A DNA stretch of 51,361 nucleotides from a virus. The DNA lies in IMG/VR virus record IMGVR_UViG_3300015371_000055, positions 1 to 51,361 of that record; one strand, written 5' to 3'. The notes beneath the pieces are model-generated. The model was given only the letters and a program-made list of their open reading frames with translations. It did no database searches and was not told the origin of the DNA. Each line of letters opens with the position of its first letter. Position 1 is the stretch's first letter. The translations under genes and the position numbers were made by a program. Of the stretch, positions 25,705 through 33,077 are shown one piece after another.

Positions 25705-25760
25705 CTACCGCGCCATGGCGGGGTGTAGGTTTGCGCATGCCTCACTGGTTGGCGCGGTAG
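25705..25760. other. Candidate attP: 56-bp inverted-repeat site
   Basis: CTACCGCGCC (25705-25714) and GGCGCGGTAG (25751-25760) are perfect inverted arms; the match extends by one more base inward. The centre falls at 25732-25733 (TG). Length and arm layout resemble large-serine-integrase attP sites, and it ends 9 bp before the integrase start. It could instead be an integrase operator. Confidence 0.5.
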
Positions 25761-25769
25761 GGTGCGGCG

Positions 25770-27197
25770 GTGTCACGCCGGGCCGGGCTGTACCTCCGCA
25801 TATCCAAGGATCTCCATGAAGGCGCCGGGGTAGAAAGGCAACGCGCCGATGGGGAGCGGTTGATCGAACAACGCGGCTGGCACCTGACCGAGGTGTATGT
25901 AGACAACGACATCTCCGCGGCAGGCCGGAAGCGGCGCCCTGACTATCTCCGCATGCTCACCGACCTCGAGCATGGGGTCGTTGACGCGGTGGTGTCCCGC
26001 TCGTTTGAGCGGCTGTGCAAGACGCGGCGGGAACAGTTGACGTTCGTCGAGTTGGGGCAGGAGAAGCGGTTCCCAGTGGCGTTCACCCACGCCCCGGATC
26101 TGGATTTGACCACCGCGGTGGGGCGGGGGATGGCGGACATGATGGCGGCTTGGGCGAGGGTGGAGATGGAACAGAAGTCCGAGCGGCACGTGGATCAGAT
26201 CGCGCAGGCGGCCCGCCGCGGCCGCATGGTGGGCGGGCGGCGCGCGTTCGGCTACACCGCGGACGGGCTGCATCTGGATCCGGTGGAGGCGCCGGTGGTG
26301 GCCGACATGTACGACCAGTGGCTGACCGGCACGGACTTGTCGGGGATCGCCCGGCATTTGAACGAGCTCGGGTGGCGCCCCCCGCGCGGGAACAGGTGGG
26401 TGCGGGGCTCGGTACGAGAAGTCCTGGCGAACCCGCGGAATGCAGGCCTGCGGGGGATGCGGGACGTGGCCAACCCGAAAACGAGGACGCGGGCGCGGTG
26501 GCATCGCATCGTCGGGCCTGCGGTGTGGCCGGGCATTGTGGAGGAGGCGGCGTGGCGTGCGGCGATGGCCCGCATCCGCGATCCGTCCCGGCCGGGCGCG
26601 CACCGCGGCGTGTACGCGTCGAGGCATCTGTTGTCCGGGATCGCCGTGTGTGGCTGGGAGGGTTGCGGACGGATCTTGGTGGCGGGGCGGCGGGATGGGC
26701 AGCGGTTGTTGCGGTGTCCGTCGATGGGGCATGTCACCCGGTCCGCACAGTTGATCGAGGATTTTGTGGAGGAGGCGGTGGTCGGGTTTTTCCGTTCTGC
26801 GGAGGGTCGCGCCACCGGCCCCGACCGCGACGACGGTGATGAAGCGGGGACGGCGGAGTTGGTGTCCCGGTCCGCCGTGTTGCGCGGCAGGCTGCGGGAG
26901 GCGGCGCAGATGTTCGCGGACGGGGAGCTGTCAAGAGAAGACCACCGGCACGCCGCCGATCGGATCCGCGGTGAGCTCGCGGAGTTGGATGGGCGGATCG
27001 CCGCGCAGGGTCGGGTGGATGTGACCGTGGGCATGCGCGCCGCAGCCGACGTAGAGGCGGAGTGGGATGGCTACCCGTTGGAACGGAAACGGGAGATCAT
27101 CCGCCGGGTCATGGCAGTGACGGTGTTACCTGGCCGTTCGGGTAGGCCCGGCGGACAACGATTCCACCCGGACACGGTCCGCATCGACTGGCTGTAG
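25770..27197 (+). CDS. int: Large serine recombinase (integrase)
   Basis: A 475-residue protein. Catalytic domain 1-140: LYLRISKD with nucleophile Ser12, VERQRADGERLIEQ, and SRSFERLCK (place of the D-R-L-x-R motif), then the long helix through EMEQKSERH. Recombinase domain ~165-290. Zinc ribbon ~300-335 with CGWEGC, LLRC and a His in place of the usual last Cys. Coiled-coil segment ~365-420. It should integrate the phage between attP and attB. GTG start, weak SD; the gene converges on 27206-27490. Confidence 0.92.
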   Translation: MSRRAGLYLRISKDLHEGAGVERQRADGERLIEQRGWHLTEVYVDNDISAAGRKRRPDYLRMLTDLEHGVVDAVVSRSFERLCKTRREQLTFVELGQEKRFPVAFTHAPDLDLTTAVGRGMADMMAAWARVEMEQKSERHVDQIAQAARRGRMVGGRRAFGYTADGLHLDPVEAPVVADMYDQWLTGTDLSGIARHLNELGWRPPRGNRWVRGSVREVLANPRNAGLRGMRDVANPKTRTRARWHRIVGPAVWPGIVEEAAWRAAMARIRDPSRPGAHRGVYASRHLLSGIAVCGWEGCGRILVAGRRDGQRLLRCPSMGHVTRSAQLIEDFVEEAVVGFFRSAEGRATGPDRDDGDEAGTAELVSRSAVLRGRLREAAQMFADGELSREDHRHAADRIRGELAELDGRIAAQGRVDVTVGMRAAADVEAEWDGYPLERKREIIRRVMAVTVLPGRSGRPGGQRFHPDTVRIDWL

Positions 27198-27205
27198 CCG
27201 TCGGG

Positions 27206-27490
27206 TTAGGCGGTGCCGCGGCTGTGGATGAGGCGTAGTGGCCAGCGGGGGTCGTGTGGGGTGGGGACGCCGTGGGTGTCGCAGAGCGCGGTGAGGGCGT
27301 CGATGAGGGCGTCGGCTGCGGTGTCGCAGGTGGCGGTTCCGTCGACGTAGATGGTGCAGGTGTCGGGGTCGACGAGCCAGGTGGAGCCTGCGCAGTGGGG
27401 GACGAAGTTGATGGTGAGGTCGGGGAGGTAGACGGCGACGGTGTCGACGCTGCGTTTGATCCCGGCCACTGACGGTGATCTTCTGCGCAT
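27206..27490 (-). CDS. Hypothetical protein near the integrase
   Basis: A 94-residue protein (KRSVDTVAVYLPDLTINFVPH... CTIYVDGTATCDTAADALIDAL). Alpha/beta appearance, five Cys. The stop is 9 bp from the integrase stop. It lies downstream of the repressor on the same strand with a 109-bp gap. No family recognised. Confidence 0.6.
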   Translation of the reverse strand: MRRRSPSVAGIKRSVDTVAVYLPDLTINFVPHCAGSTWLVDPDTCTIYVDGTATCDTAADALIDALTALCDTHGVPTPHDPRWPLRLIHSRGTA

Positions 27491-27599
27491 GGGTCCGCCT
27501 CGTCGTCGGGGTTGCCCGGCGGGTAAAGCGGCGCCAGGGGTGTCCCTATCTAACCGTCAACGACGGACGTTGCGTTAACAACTGTGGGCAGTCTGTCAC

Positions 27600-28007
27600 T
27601 CAATCGTCCGAACCGGAACGTTGCTCGTGTGTCGCCGGACCGCGCAGTATGCCCGGTTTGTCGGCCATGCCGGCGGGTAGGTGACCGACCTGGCCCCGCC
27701 CGGCGCGGAGGTCGTCGGCGATCAACAGCCGGCGGGTCACTTCGGCAGCGAGCTCGGCGGTGGAAACCTCGCGGAGCACCTCGGCCGGAGTGGGTGGCGA
27801 CCCGGCGACCGGCAGACCGAGGACACGGCGGAGCGCGGCGACGGTGCGGCCTTCGGGGCTGCCTTGTCCGGCTTCGACGCGGCGGACGGTGCGTTGCCCG
27901 AGTCCGGAGCGGCGGCCGAGTTCTGCTTGGGAGAGGCCGAGCGATTCGCGTGCTCGGCGGATCTGGTGTCCTGGATGGTCCGTGGTTTGGGGACCGTCGT
28001 GCTCCAT
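27600..28007 (-). CDS. HTH immunity-repressor candidate
   Basis: A 135-residue protein. XRE-type HTH at ~14-60 (IRRARESLGLSQAELGRRSGLGQRTVRRVEAGQ read in two parts), then a helical C-terminal region. ATG 28007 is preferred over longer frames because the operator motif 28023-28036 lies just upstream. It is divergent from a second small HTH gene (28199), the classic repressor/Cro arrangement. Confidence 0.75.
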   Translation of the reverse strand: MEHDGPQTTDHPGHQIRRARESLGLSQAELGRRSGLGQRTVRRVEAGQGSPEGRTVAALRRVLGLPVAGSPPTPAEVLREVSTAELAAEVTRRLLIADDLRAGRGQVGHLPAGMADKPGILRGPATHEQRSGSDD

Positions 28008-28022
28008 GACCGCGCAGCCTAG

Positions 28023-28036
28023 GGCCATGTGTGGCC
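28023..28036. promoter_or_regulatory. Operator-like motif, copy 1
   Basis: GGCCATGTGTGGCC, with GGCCA/TGGCC dyad symmetry, 16 bp upstream of the repressor start. The same 14-mer with one variable base recurs at 28174-28187 and 29990-30003. Confidence 0.6.
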
Positions 28037-28162
28037 TATCGCTGCTCTGACCTGTATCGATTTGAGATTTCACGCGGTCGTCCCCGTCCTGTGACCTTGC
28101 GTCGGCCCCCGCCCCATCTGCCACAGTAGAACCGTGTATGGCCGCTGGTAGCCGCTGAACGG

Positions 28163-28192
28163 TTGACACCTGCGGCCATGTGCGGCCATGAT
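28163..28192 (+). promoter_or_regulatory. Leaderless promoter overlapping operator motif copy 2
   Basis: TTGACA (28163-28168), 18-bp spacer, CATGAT (28187-28192), and the GTG start at 28199. GGCCATGTGCGGCC (28174-28187) fills the spacer; TGCGGCCATG is also tandemly duplicated (28171-28190). A bound repressor would block RNA polymerase. Confidence 0.65.
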
Positions 28193-28198
28193 GGGCCT

Positions 28199-28444
28199 GT
28201 GGCCGCGCCGATGAGAGACCTTGTCCTCCGCGCCGGGGCCCTCCGAGATCGACGGCTCGCCCTCGAGATGACGCAACGCGAACTGTCAGCGCGCACCAAG
28301 CTGGCGCCGTCGTTCATCAAGTACCTCGAAAACGGGGTGTGTCAGCCGTCGGATGTCAGCCTGCGCAAACTCTGCCGGGCCCTGGAGTGCACCCCCGAGG
28401 ACATCACCAGCCCCAAACCAGACGTGTCCGGGTCGGCGGCATGA
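28199..28444 (+). CDS. XRE-type HTH protein (Cro-like)
   Basis: An 81-residue protein, essentially one HTH domain (LRDRRLALEMTQRELSA; LAPSFIKYLENG). GTG 28199 lies 6 nt after the -10 box, so translation is probably leaderless. It is divergent to the repressor, starts the rightward early operon, and overlaps the next gene (ATGA). A lytic-switch regulator is likely; an excisionase-type role is an alternative. Confidence 0.75.
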   Translation: MAAPMRDLVLRAGALRDRRLALEMTQRELSARTKLAPSFIKYLENGVCQPSDVSLRKLCRALECTPEDITSPKPDVSGSAA

Positions 28445-28608
28445 CCGCCCACGGCGACGCACGACGCGCCCGACTGGGGGTTGCCGCGGTCGCCGCGGCC
28501 GAAGCGCTGGTGACTACCAAGCCGGCGATGACCCCCGAGCAGCGCGCCGCGTTACGCGTCCTCCGGAGGCCGCCGCACCGGCCGGGAGCGCTGCCCCGAA
28601 CTGCTTAG
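28441..28608 (+). CDS. Small basic protein, unknown
   Basis: A 55-residue Ala/Arg-rich protein coupled by ATGA to the HTH gene. No family recognised. Confidence 0.5.
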   Translation: MTAHGDARRARLGVAAVAAAEALVTTKPAMTPEQRAALRVLRRPPHRPGALPRTA

Positions 28609-28628
28609 TCGAAACCCGTTACGTACGT

Positions 28629-28663
28629 CTGCGGGGCCACCCCCGAAAGGGATGGCCCCGCAG
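28629..28663 (+). terminator. Strong GC hairpin after the cro-like operon
   Basis: CTGCGGGGCCA (28629-28639) / TGGCCCCGCAG (28653-28663), 11-bp perfect stem, loop 13, no clear T-tract. It lies between 28608 and the next SD, so it may attenuate or end early transcription. Confidence 0.6.
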
Positions 28664-28682
28664 TCAGTCACCAGGAAGGTGC

Positions 28683-28859
28683 ATGCCTGCTATGACCCAG
28701 CGACCAGTCCAGGATATCGGTAGAGGTTCGGGGCGGCACCGGCCGCGGAAGAACCGGATCCGGTTTTTCCGGGCCCTTCCTGGTCCGTCGCTGCGTCGCC
28801 ACGCCATGCCGGAGCCGCTCGCCGTGCCGGGTGTGTTGAGTTGGCGGTGGTGGTTGTGA
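28683..28859 (+). CDS. Small basic protein, unknown
   Basis: A 58-residue Arg-rich protein; GGAAGGTGC precedes the ATG. GTGA overlap with the next gene supports it. Function unknown. Confidence 0.5.
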   Translation: MPAMTQRPVQDIGRGSGRHRPRKNRIRFFRALPGPSLRRHAMPEPLAVPGVLSWRWWL

Positions 28860-29179
28860 TCGCGAAGGCTGCCCCGAAGTTTGACCGCGCCCGGTGTGCT
28901 TCAGAGTTGCGGGACGCGTTGAATGGTGATCAGGACCGCTGGTTTTCGATGGTGGGCGCGGAGTTGATCGCGGCCGGCCGAAACGATGGCTCGGCGACGG
29001 TGTTGGCCGCCGAGCGGGGCTGGGCCCCTGCGGAGGTGCCGGAGGAGTCCGACGGGGCGGGTGAGTGTCGCTGGCAGGTACTGCAACTGGTCGGGGATGT
29101 CCTGACCGTTGACACGTATTCGTCGGCTGTGGAGGCGGTGTCGGCGGCGAACGCGTTGTCGGACCCGGTGGTGGCGTGA
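28856..29179 (+). CDS. Hypothetical early protein
   Basis: A 107-residue alpha/beta protein (LRDALNGDQDRWFSMVGAEL... LQLVGDVLTVDTYSS). GTG 28856 is chosen for its GTGA overlap; a TTG at 28841 in frame is possible. Unknown family. Confidence 0.6.
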   Translation: MIAKAAPKFDRARCASELRDALNGDQDRWFSMVGAELIAAGRNDGSATVLAAERGWAPAEVPEESDGAGECRWQVLQLVGDVLTVDTYSSAVEAVSAANALSDPVVA

Positions 29180-29379
29180 CCATCACGGGCAAGACGGCGG
29201 TCGTGACGGTGTTGTGCACGGCGTGCGGGGTCGGTTCGACCCGGAACTACCTGGTCACCGACGCCTGCGACGAGGCCGCACGCATGTCGTATGCGTACGC
29301 CTATCTGCGGACGCAGGGCTGGGTTTGTGATCGGCGGGGCGCGTTCTGCCCCCGGCACACCCCGGGACGGCTGTTGTGA
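29176..29379 (+). CDS. Small Cys-containing protein
   Basis: A 67-residue protein with CTACG, then C...C-x-RH (DRRGAFCPRHTPG), a probable single zinc site. GTG start overlaps the previous stop. Confidence 0.55.
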   Translation: MTITGKTAVVTVLCTACGVGSTRNYLVTDACDEAARMSYAYAYLRTQGWVCDRRGAFCPRHTPGRLL

Positions 29380-29419
29380 CCGTGTTGGGGTGGGTGGGGT
29401 TCGGGCTGGCGGCGTGGAG

Positions 29420-29509
29420 GTGTTGGCGGTGGTCGTGGCGTTGGTGATGGGCCCGATCCTGAAACGCCGCAGCAAGGACTACCCGGCTCCCGAGGACGGG
29501 CCGTCATGA
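29420..29509 (+). CDS. Tiny membrane peptide
   Basis: A possible 29-residue peptide (VLAVVVALVMGPILKRRSKD) with one membrane span and a basic flank. ATGA overlap with the next gene supports the frame; GTG start is uncertain. Confidence 0.4.
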   Translation: MLAVVVALVMGPILKRRSKDYPAPEDGPS

Positions 29510-29805
29510 CCGATACCCAGCCGGAGACGGTGTTCATCTATGACCGGCGGCCGTCCCGGGATGCCGAGGAGTTGGCGGGTGTCGTGGCGGGGCTGCGTGA
29601 CGAACTGGCCGAGTTGCAGCAGCTGCTGAACGAGGTGCAGTTGCGGGTGGAGCGGGTGTTGCTGGTGTGTGGCCGGCCGCAGGCGGACATGGCGGCGCGG
29701 CATCTGGTCGCGGAGATCGAGGGCATCCTCGTGAACGGCCTGGACGGCGGAGCGGAGCCGGAGGAGTTTGTGTGGCCGTATCTGCGGCCCTACGTGCAGT
29801 GGTAA
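29506..29805 (+). CDS. Coiled-coil early protein
   Basis: A 99-residue acidic protein with heptads at ~20-52 (LAGVVAGLRDELAELQQLLN). Ends the operon before two hairpins. No family recognised. Confidence 0.6.
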   Translation: MTDTQPETVFIYDRRPSRDAEELAGVVAGLRDELAELQQLLNEVQLRVERVLLVCGRPQADMAARHLVAEIEGILVNGLDGGAEPEEFVWPYLRPYVQW

Positions 29806-29822
29806 GACCGGGTAGGAGACGT

Positions 29823-29856
29823 CCGGGGGCCTGATCTACCCCTCCCTGGCCCCCGG
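29823..29856 (+). terminator. Hairpin 1 upstream of the early promoter
   Basis: CCGGGGGCC (29823-29831) / GGCCCCCGG (29848-29856), 9-bp perfect stem, 16-nt loop. With the next hairpin it separates the immunity operon from the early operon. Confidence 0.55.
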
Positions 29857-29862
29857 CATGCA

Positions 29863-29905
29863 GAACCCCTCGTCGCCTACACCCCCAACAGGCGGCGGGG
29901 GGTTC
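29863..29905 (+). terminator. Hairpin 2 (terminator)
   Basis: GAACCCCTCGTCGCC (29863-29877) pairs with GGCGGCGGGGGGTTC (29891-29905), 15 bp including two G-U pairs, followed by TTG. Likely an intrinsic terminator. Confidence 0.65.
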
Positions 29906-29979
29906 TTGCGTCTCCAGGCAACCTGCCGGGTTGTTATGCGTCTGTGTCTTTGGGGGGTCATGTGAGGCCGCGTTTGGCC

Positions 29980-30008
29980 TTGACCGGAGGGCCATGTGGG
30001 GCCATGAT
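29980..30008 (+). promoter_or_regulatory. Leaderless early promoter overlapping operator motif copy 3
   Basis: TTGACC (29980-29985), 17-bp spacer, CATGAT (30003-30008), ATG at 30015. GGCCATGTGGGGCC (29990-30003) fills the spacer. From the motif to the start codon it matches the 28163 promoter with two differences in 28 bp. This should drive the long early operon. Confidence 0.7.
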
Positions 30009-30014
30009 GGGCCT

Positions 30015-30254
30015 ATGCCTGCTGAGACTTCCAGACTAGAAATCCCTCCTCTGACATGCCGAGACTTCACCTCGTGGCACCTCGGCGGTGGCCGCTGGGT
30101 GATGGCCCATCGGTCCCAACCCGGCAACCGGTGGGAGGTGCTGCGCATCCAGTTCGGCCGTGAGACCCGGGTCAGCGTGCACCTGGAACGAGACCGAGCG
30201 GAGATGGAAGCGCAAGCCCTGGCTGTGCTGCTTACCGCAGCGGTGACGGCATGA
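30015..30254 (+). CDS. First gene of the early operon, unknown
   Basis: A 79-residue protein (CRDFTSWHLGGGRWVMAHRS... RVSVHLERDRAEMEAQAL). Probably translated from a leaderless mRNA. ATGA coupling to the next gene. No family known. Confidence 0.65.
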   Translation: MPAETSRLEIPPLTCRDFTSWHLGGGRWVMAHRSQPGNRWEVLRIQFGRETRVSVHLERDRAEMEAQALAVLLTAAVTA

Positions 30255-30400
30255 TCGACGTCGATGAGGCGCTGCACGCCGTTGACGAGGGCTGGGCCGG
30301 ATACACCGAGGCTGAGATCCTCGCCCGTGAGGTAGCGGATTACCGGGCGCTGGTGACTCGGCTCCGTGCCCGCGTCGCCGAACTTGAGGCCTCCACCTAA
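30251..30400 (+). CDS. Very small helical protein
   Basis: A 49-residue protein (MIDVDEALHAVDEGWAGYTE... RARVAELEAST), predicted helical and perhaps a short coiled coil. Overlaps the previous stop as ATGA. Confidence 0.55.
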   Translation: MIDVDEALHAVDEGWAGYTEAEILAREVADYRALVTRLRARVAELEAST

Positions 30401-30411
30401 GCCAGCGCGTC

Positions 30412-30837
30412 ATGAGTCGCCGCGGAGGTACCTGGCGGGTGCGCTGCACCTGGCCCGACGGTTGCAAAGAGGTCGCCCACTTCGAGTACGACTCCCAGCA
30501 CGAACTGCGGGCGATGCAGAGCAGGGACTACTACCGGCAGTGGAAGTGCGTGTGGCACACGCAGCCGGACCGGAACCTCGTCCCGGAGCATCAGGCCAAC
30601 TCTGTCGTCCTCGTCTGCGCCGCGCTCATCAACGACGACGGCAAGGAGTACGGCCGGTCGTGGCGGGAAGAGGGCGCGTCGAGCGGGTCTGGGTTCAGCC
30701 ACTCGCCTGCGCATAAGGCGACCGCGGCGGACTGGCCGGTCGGGACACGGCTGGTCGTCACCGCCTACATCGAGACCCCCGACCAGGCCGAGATCGCCCG
30801 GACCTGTGATGACTTCACGCCGGAGGGCGCGTCATGA
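30412..30837 (+). CDS. Hypothetical early protein
   Basis: A 141-residue protein (WRVRCTWPDGCKEVAHFEYDS; VVLVCAALINDDGKEYG). Several Cys and Trp at the N-terminus suggest a small zinc or beta domain. ATGA overlap to the next gene. Confidence 0.6.
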   Translation: MSRRGGTWRVRCTWPDGCKEVAHFEYDSQHELRAMQSRDYYRQWKCVWHTQPDRNLVPEHQANSVVLVCAALINDDGKEYGRSWREEGASSGSGFSHSPAHKATAADWPVGTRLVVTAYIETPDQAEIARTCDDFTPEGAS

Positions 30838-31040
30838 ACGCCATGCAGCACTACCAGTTGGCCGAGAAGCTGCTCAAGTTCGCGCGAGAGAACGCCGACG
30901 CAGACGGTGACTACCTGGTGGCGTCCGCTCAGGCGCATGCCACGTTGGCGCTGACCGCGGTGCAGGCCATGGGCGCCCGTTGGTACGACACGTCCCCGCA
31001 GTGGCGGGCCACGTTCGACCCTCCCGGCGGTGCGTCATGA
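30834..31040 (+). CDS. Small helical protein
   Basis: A 68-residue protein (YQLAEKLLKFARENADADGDYLVA), TPR-like helical pattern. Similar short proteins are common in actinophage early operons; function unknown. Coupled by ATGA on both sides. Confidence 0.6.
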   Translation: MNAMQHYQLAEKLLKFARENADADGDYLVASAQAHATLALTAVQAMGARWYDTSPQWRATFDPPGGAS

Positions 31041-31246
31041 CCGTCGACGACATGCTCCAGCGGCAGCGCGACCGCGCCCGCAAAGAGCGGGACGAGTTCC
31101 TGGCCGACCTGAACGAGGCCCACCAACTGCTCCAACGGATCGACGGCATGGCGGCGCAGCTGTTCCTGGTCGATGCGACGTCTCTGATCGCGTCCGACAT
31201 CCGTGAGGCGATCGACAACTATTTCAACTTGGGGACAACGGCGTGA
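31037..31246 (+). CDS. Small coiled-coil protein
   Basis: A 69-residue protein with a charged helix (MLQRQRDRARKERDEFLADL). ATGA start; GTGA overlap to the next gene. Confidence 0.6.
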   Translation: MTVDDMLQRQRDRARKERDEFLADLNEAHQLLQRIDGMAAQLFLVDATSLIASDIREAIDNYFNLGTTA

Positions 31247-31698
31247 ACCTGGACTCGCTCACCTTGGGCCTGATGCTTGCGGTGACCCTCGCGGTCGTCT
31301 TCACCGCCGCAGGCTGGGCTGCCCGAGGCTGGCATGACCGGCGCAAGGCTAAGGCCAGCATTGCGTCGACTATTGCGACGGCCCAGGCGCTGGTGGCCGA
31401 ACAGCAACGGCTCGCCTTCCCCGCCCCTGCCGCACCGGCGCCTCGTCCGGCGGGTCCTCCTGCGGCTCCGATGGTGCTCGGCGCCGTCGTCGAACCAACC
31501 ACCCGCATCCGGCCGGTCGCGCAGCGGACCCCGGAGATGGCGGCCCGGGCTTCCCCGGACCGGCTACGCCCGGCCACCGTCCCCCCGGCACCGAAGCCGC
31601 GGATTCAGCCCAAGCCGCAGCAGCGTGGCCGGCACTGGCCCGCCGACATCAACCACACCGGCGCCATCCCCATCGTTCAGAAAGAGACCGCATCATGA
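31243..31698 (+). CDS. Membrane-anchored Pro/Ala-rich protein
   Basis: A 151-residue protein with one N-terminal membrane helix (~7-28), then a basic Ala helix and a long Pro/Ala/Arg-rich tail. It sits immediately before whiB. The tail would face the cytoplasm if the N-terminus is outside. Function unknown. Confidence 0.6.
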   Translation: MNLDSLTLGLMLAVTLAVVFTAAGWAARGWHDRRKAKASIASTIATAQALVAEQQRLAFPAPAAPAPRPAGPPAAPMVLGAVVEPTTRIRPVAQRTPEMAARASPDRLRPATVPPAPKPRIQPKPQQRGRHWPADINHTGAIPIVQKETAS

Positions 31699-32156
31699 CC
31701 ACCACCCCGCCTGCGGAGGTGAAGACCTGCGCCGACTGCCGGGTGGAGTTCACCCGCGCCCCCGACCAGTCGGATCACTCGTGGCGGCGCACCCTGTACT
31801 GCCACACGTGCGGCCTCAAGCATTCCCGCGGGTCGACCCGTGGACCCGTTAACCGGCCGGCCCCACACGCACCGGCATCGTTCGTGGCGCCGGTCGGGCT
31901 GGCCAAGGATTGGCGTCACCGCGCTATCTGCCGCGATGAGGAGCCCGAGCTGTTCTTTCCTGTGGGGACCAGCGGGCCCGCGCTGCTGCAGATCGCCGAG
32001 GCCAAGACGGTCTGCAGGCGCTGCCCCGTGGTCAGCGAGTGCCTCACGTGGGCACTGGAGTCAGGCCAGGACGCGGGCGTGTGGGGGGCGATGAGCGAGG
32101 ACGAGCGCCGCGCGTTGAAGCGCCGCCAGTACCGGACCCGGGCAAGGTCGGCATGA
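31695..32156 (+). CDS. whiB: WhiB-family regulator with N-terminal zinc-ribbon-like extension
   Basis: A 153-residue protein. The WhiB domain has the four Fe-S cysteines (Cys79, Cys107, Cys110, Cys116; CRRCPVVSEC) and the following turn G-V-W-G (GVWGAMSEDERRALKRR). Upstream (1-45) lies an extra CADC...CHTC set, unusual for WhiB proteins. WhiB proteins bind a 4Fe-4S cluster and the main sigma factor and control septation and sporulation genes; the mycobacteriophage TM4 homologue blocks host septation. Translationally coupled (ATGA) to an SsgA-like gene. Confidence 0.92.
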   Translation: MTTTPPAEVKTCADCRVEFTRAPDQSDHSWRRTLYCHTCGLKHSRGSTRGPVNRPAPHAPASFVAPVGLAKDWRHRAICRDEEPELFFPVGTSGPALLQIAEAKTVCRRCPVVSECLTWALESGQDAGVWGAMSEDERRALKRRQYRTRARSA

Positions 32157-32539
32157 GCACCGTCACCCGGCACCTCCAAGCCGTCGTCCCGCCCGACAAC
32201 CGGCTGTTGGTGGTGTTGTCGTGGGATCAACACGATCCGTTCGCGGTGACCATGGACGTGTATGTGCGGCTGGGGTTGGCGCCGGAGCGTTGGGTGTTCG
32301 CCCTGGACCTGCTCGAGGCCGGTTTGCACGGTCTTGCGGGGGAGCTCGACATTTTCGTTCTGCCGGCGTCGGAGTCGCAGACCCGGATTGTGTTGCGGCC
32401 CCCGGGTCGAGTGTTGGCGACGCTGCTGCTGCCCTCGACCGGGGTCGCCGCGTTTTTGGCGGACACGTTCATCGTCGATGCCCCACCCATCCCGGACTAC
32501 CTGCACGACATCAATTGGGGAGAGGTGGTCGAGGGATGA
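32153..32539 (+). CDS. SsgA-like sporulation/cell-division protein
   Basis: A 128-residue protein matching the SsgA-like (SALP) family over its whole length: WDQHDPFAVTMDVYV, then the core ERWVFALDLLEAGLHGLAG-ELDIFVLP, a strand RIVLRPPGRVLATLLLP and the helix GVAAFLADTFIV. Host SALPs guide septum site selection and peptidoglycan remodelling in sporulating actinomycetes. It overlaps whiB by 4 bp, so both are made together early. It may redirect host division or sporulation (inference). Confidence 0.85.
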   Translation: MSTVTRHLQAVVPPDNRLLVVLSWDQHDPFAVTMDVYVRLGLAPERWVFALDLLEAGLHGLAGELDIFVLPASESQTRIVLRPPGRVLATLLLPSTGVAAFLADTFIVDAPPIPDYLHDINWGEVVEG

Positions 32540-32721
32540 ACCCCAACGACCTGTTCGCTGCGGAGATCGCGCAGTACCGCCGCGACTTCATCAACGACGC
32601 CGCCCGCGCCGCGGTTGACGCCGACCGTCACCCGGACGAGGTGGCCCGCATCGTGTATTTGGCCGGGCTGCGTTGGGACGACACCCACCCCACTTTGGCG
32701 CGGCGGGCGGAGGCAGCGTGA
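32536..32721 (+). CDS. Small early protein, unknown
   Basis: A 61-residue helical protein (DLFAAEIAQYRRDFINDAARAA). ATGA coupling to the SsgA-like gene; 1-bp overlap with the next. Confidence 0.6.
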   Translation: MNPNDLFAAEIAQYRRDFINDAARAAVDADRHPDEVARIVYLAGLRWDDTHPTLARRAEAA

Positions 32722-33077
32722 TGAGCAAGCAGCCGACCACGTACGAACTGGCCGCGGCCGAGCAGCGGATCTTGGACCTGGAGGCGGAGCTGGCGCACGC
32801 GCGCCCGGTCGCGGACGCGGCCCACGCCATGCATGCGGCCGAGAAGGCGCTCGACGAGGGAGATGGGTTCTACCGTGACGTCAAGCGTGCGCGTGCCGCT
32901 TTCGTCGCCGCTTGCGAGGCCACGACCCCGTCCGCGACCCCGCCCACGCACGTGATCGTGGCCGTGGACGAACTGGAGCGGCTGCGGGCGGTCGATGGTC
33001 ATAGGGCCGTCCTGGCCGAGCGGTGCGCCCGAAAAGACCTGGAGCTCGACGAGCTGCGCGAGCGAGGCGGTGTGTGA
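32721..33077 (+). CDS. Coiled-coil early protein
   Basis: A 118-residue protein with N-terminal heptads (YELAAAEQRILDLEAELAHA) and a second helix at the C-terminus (DELERLRAVDGHRAVLAERC). TGATG overlaps on both sides. Unknown function. Confidence 0.6.
   Translation: MSKQPTTYELAAAEQRILDLEAELAHARPVADAAHAMHAAEKALDEGDGFYRDVKRARAAFVAACEATTPSATPPTHVIVAVDELERLRAVDGHRAVLAERCARKDLELDELRERGGV

Noticed and set aside
27558-27572. CAACG-N5-CGTTG dyad
   Set aside because: A 5-bp arm palindrome is expected by chance; no second copy or clear promoter overlap was seen.
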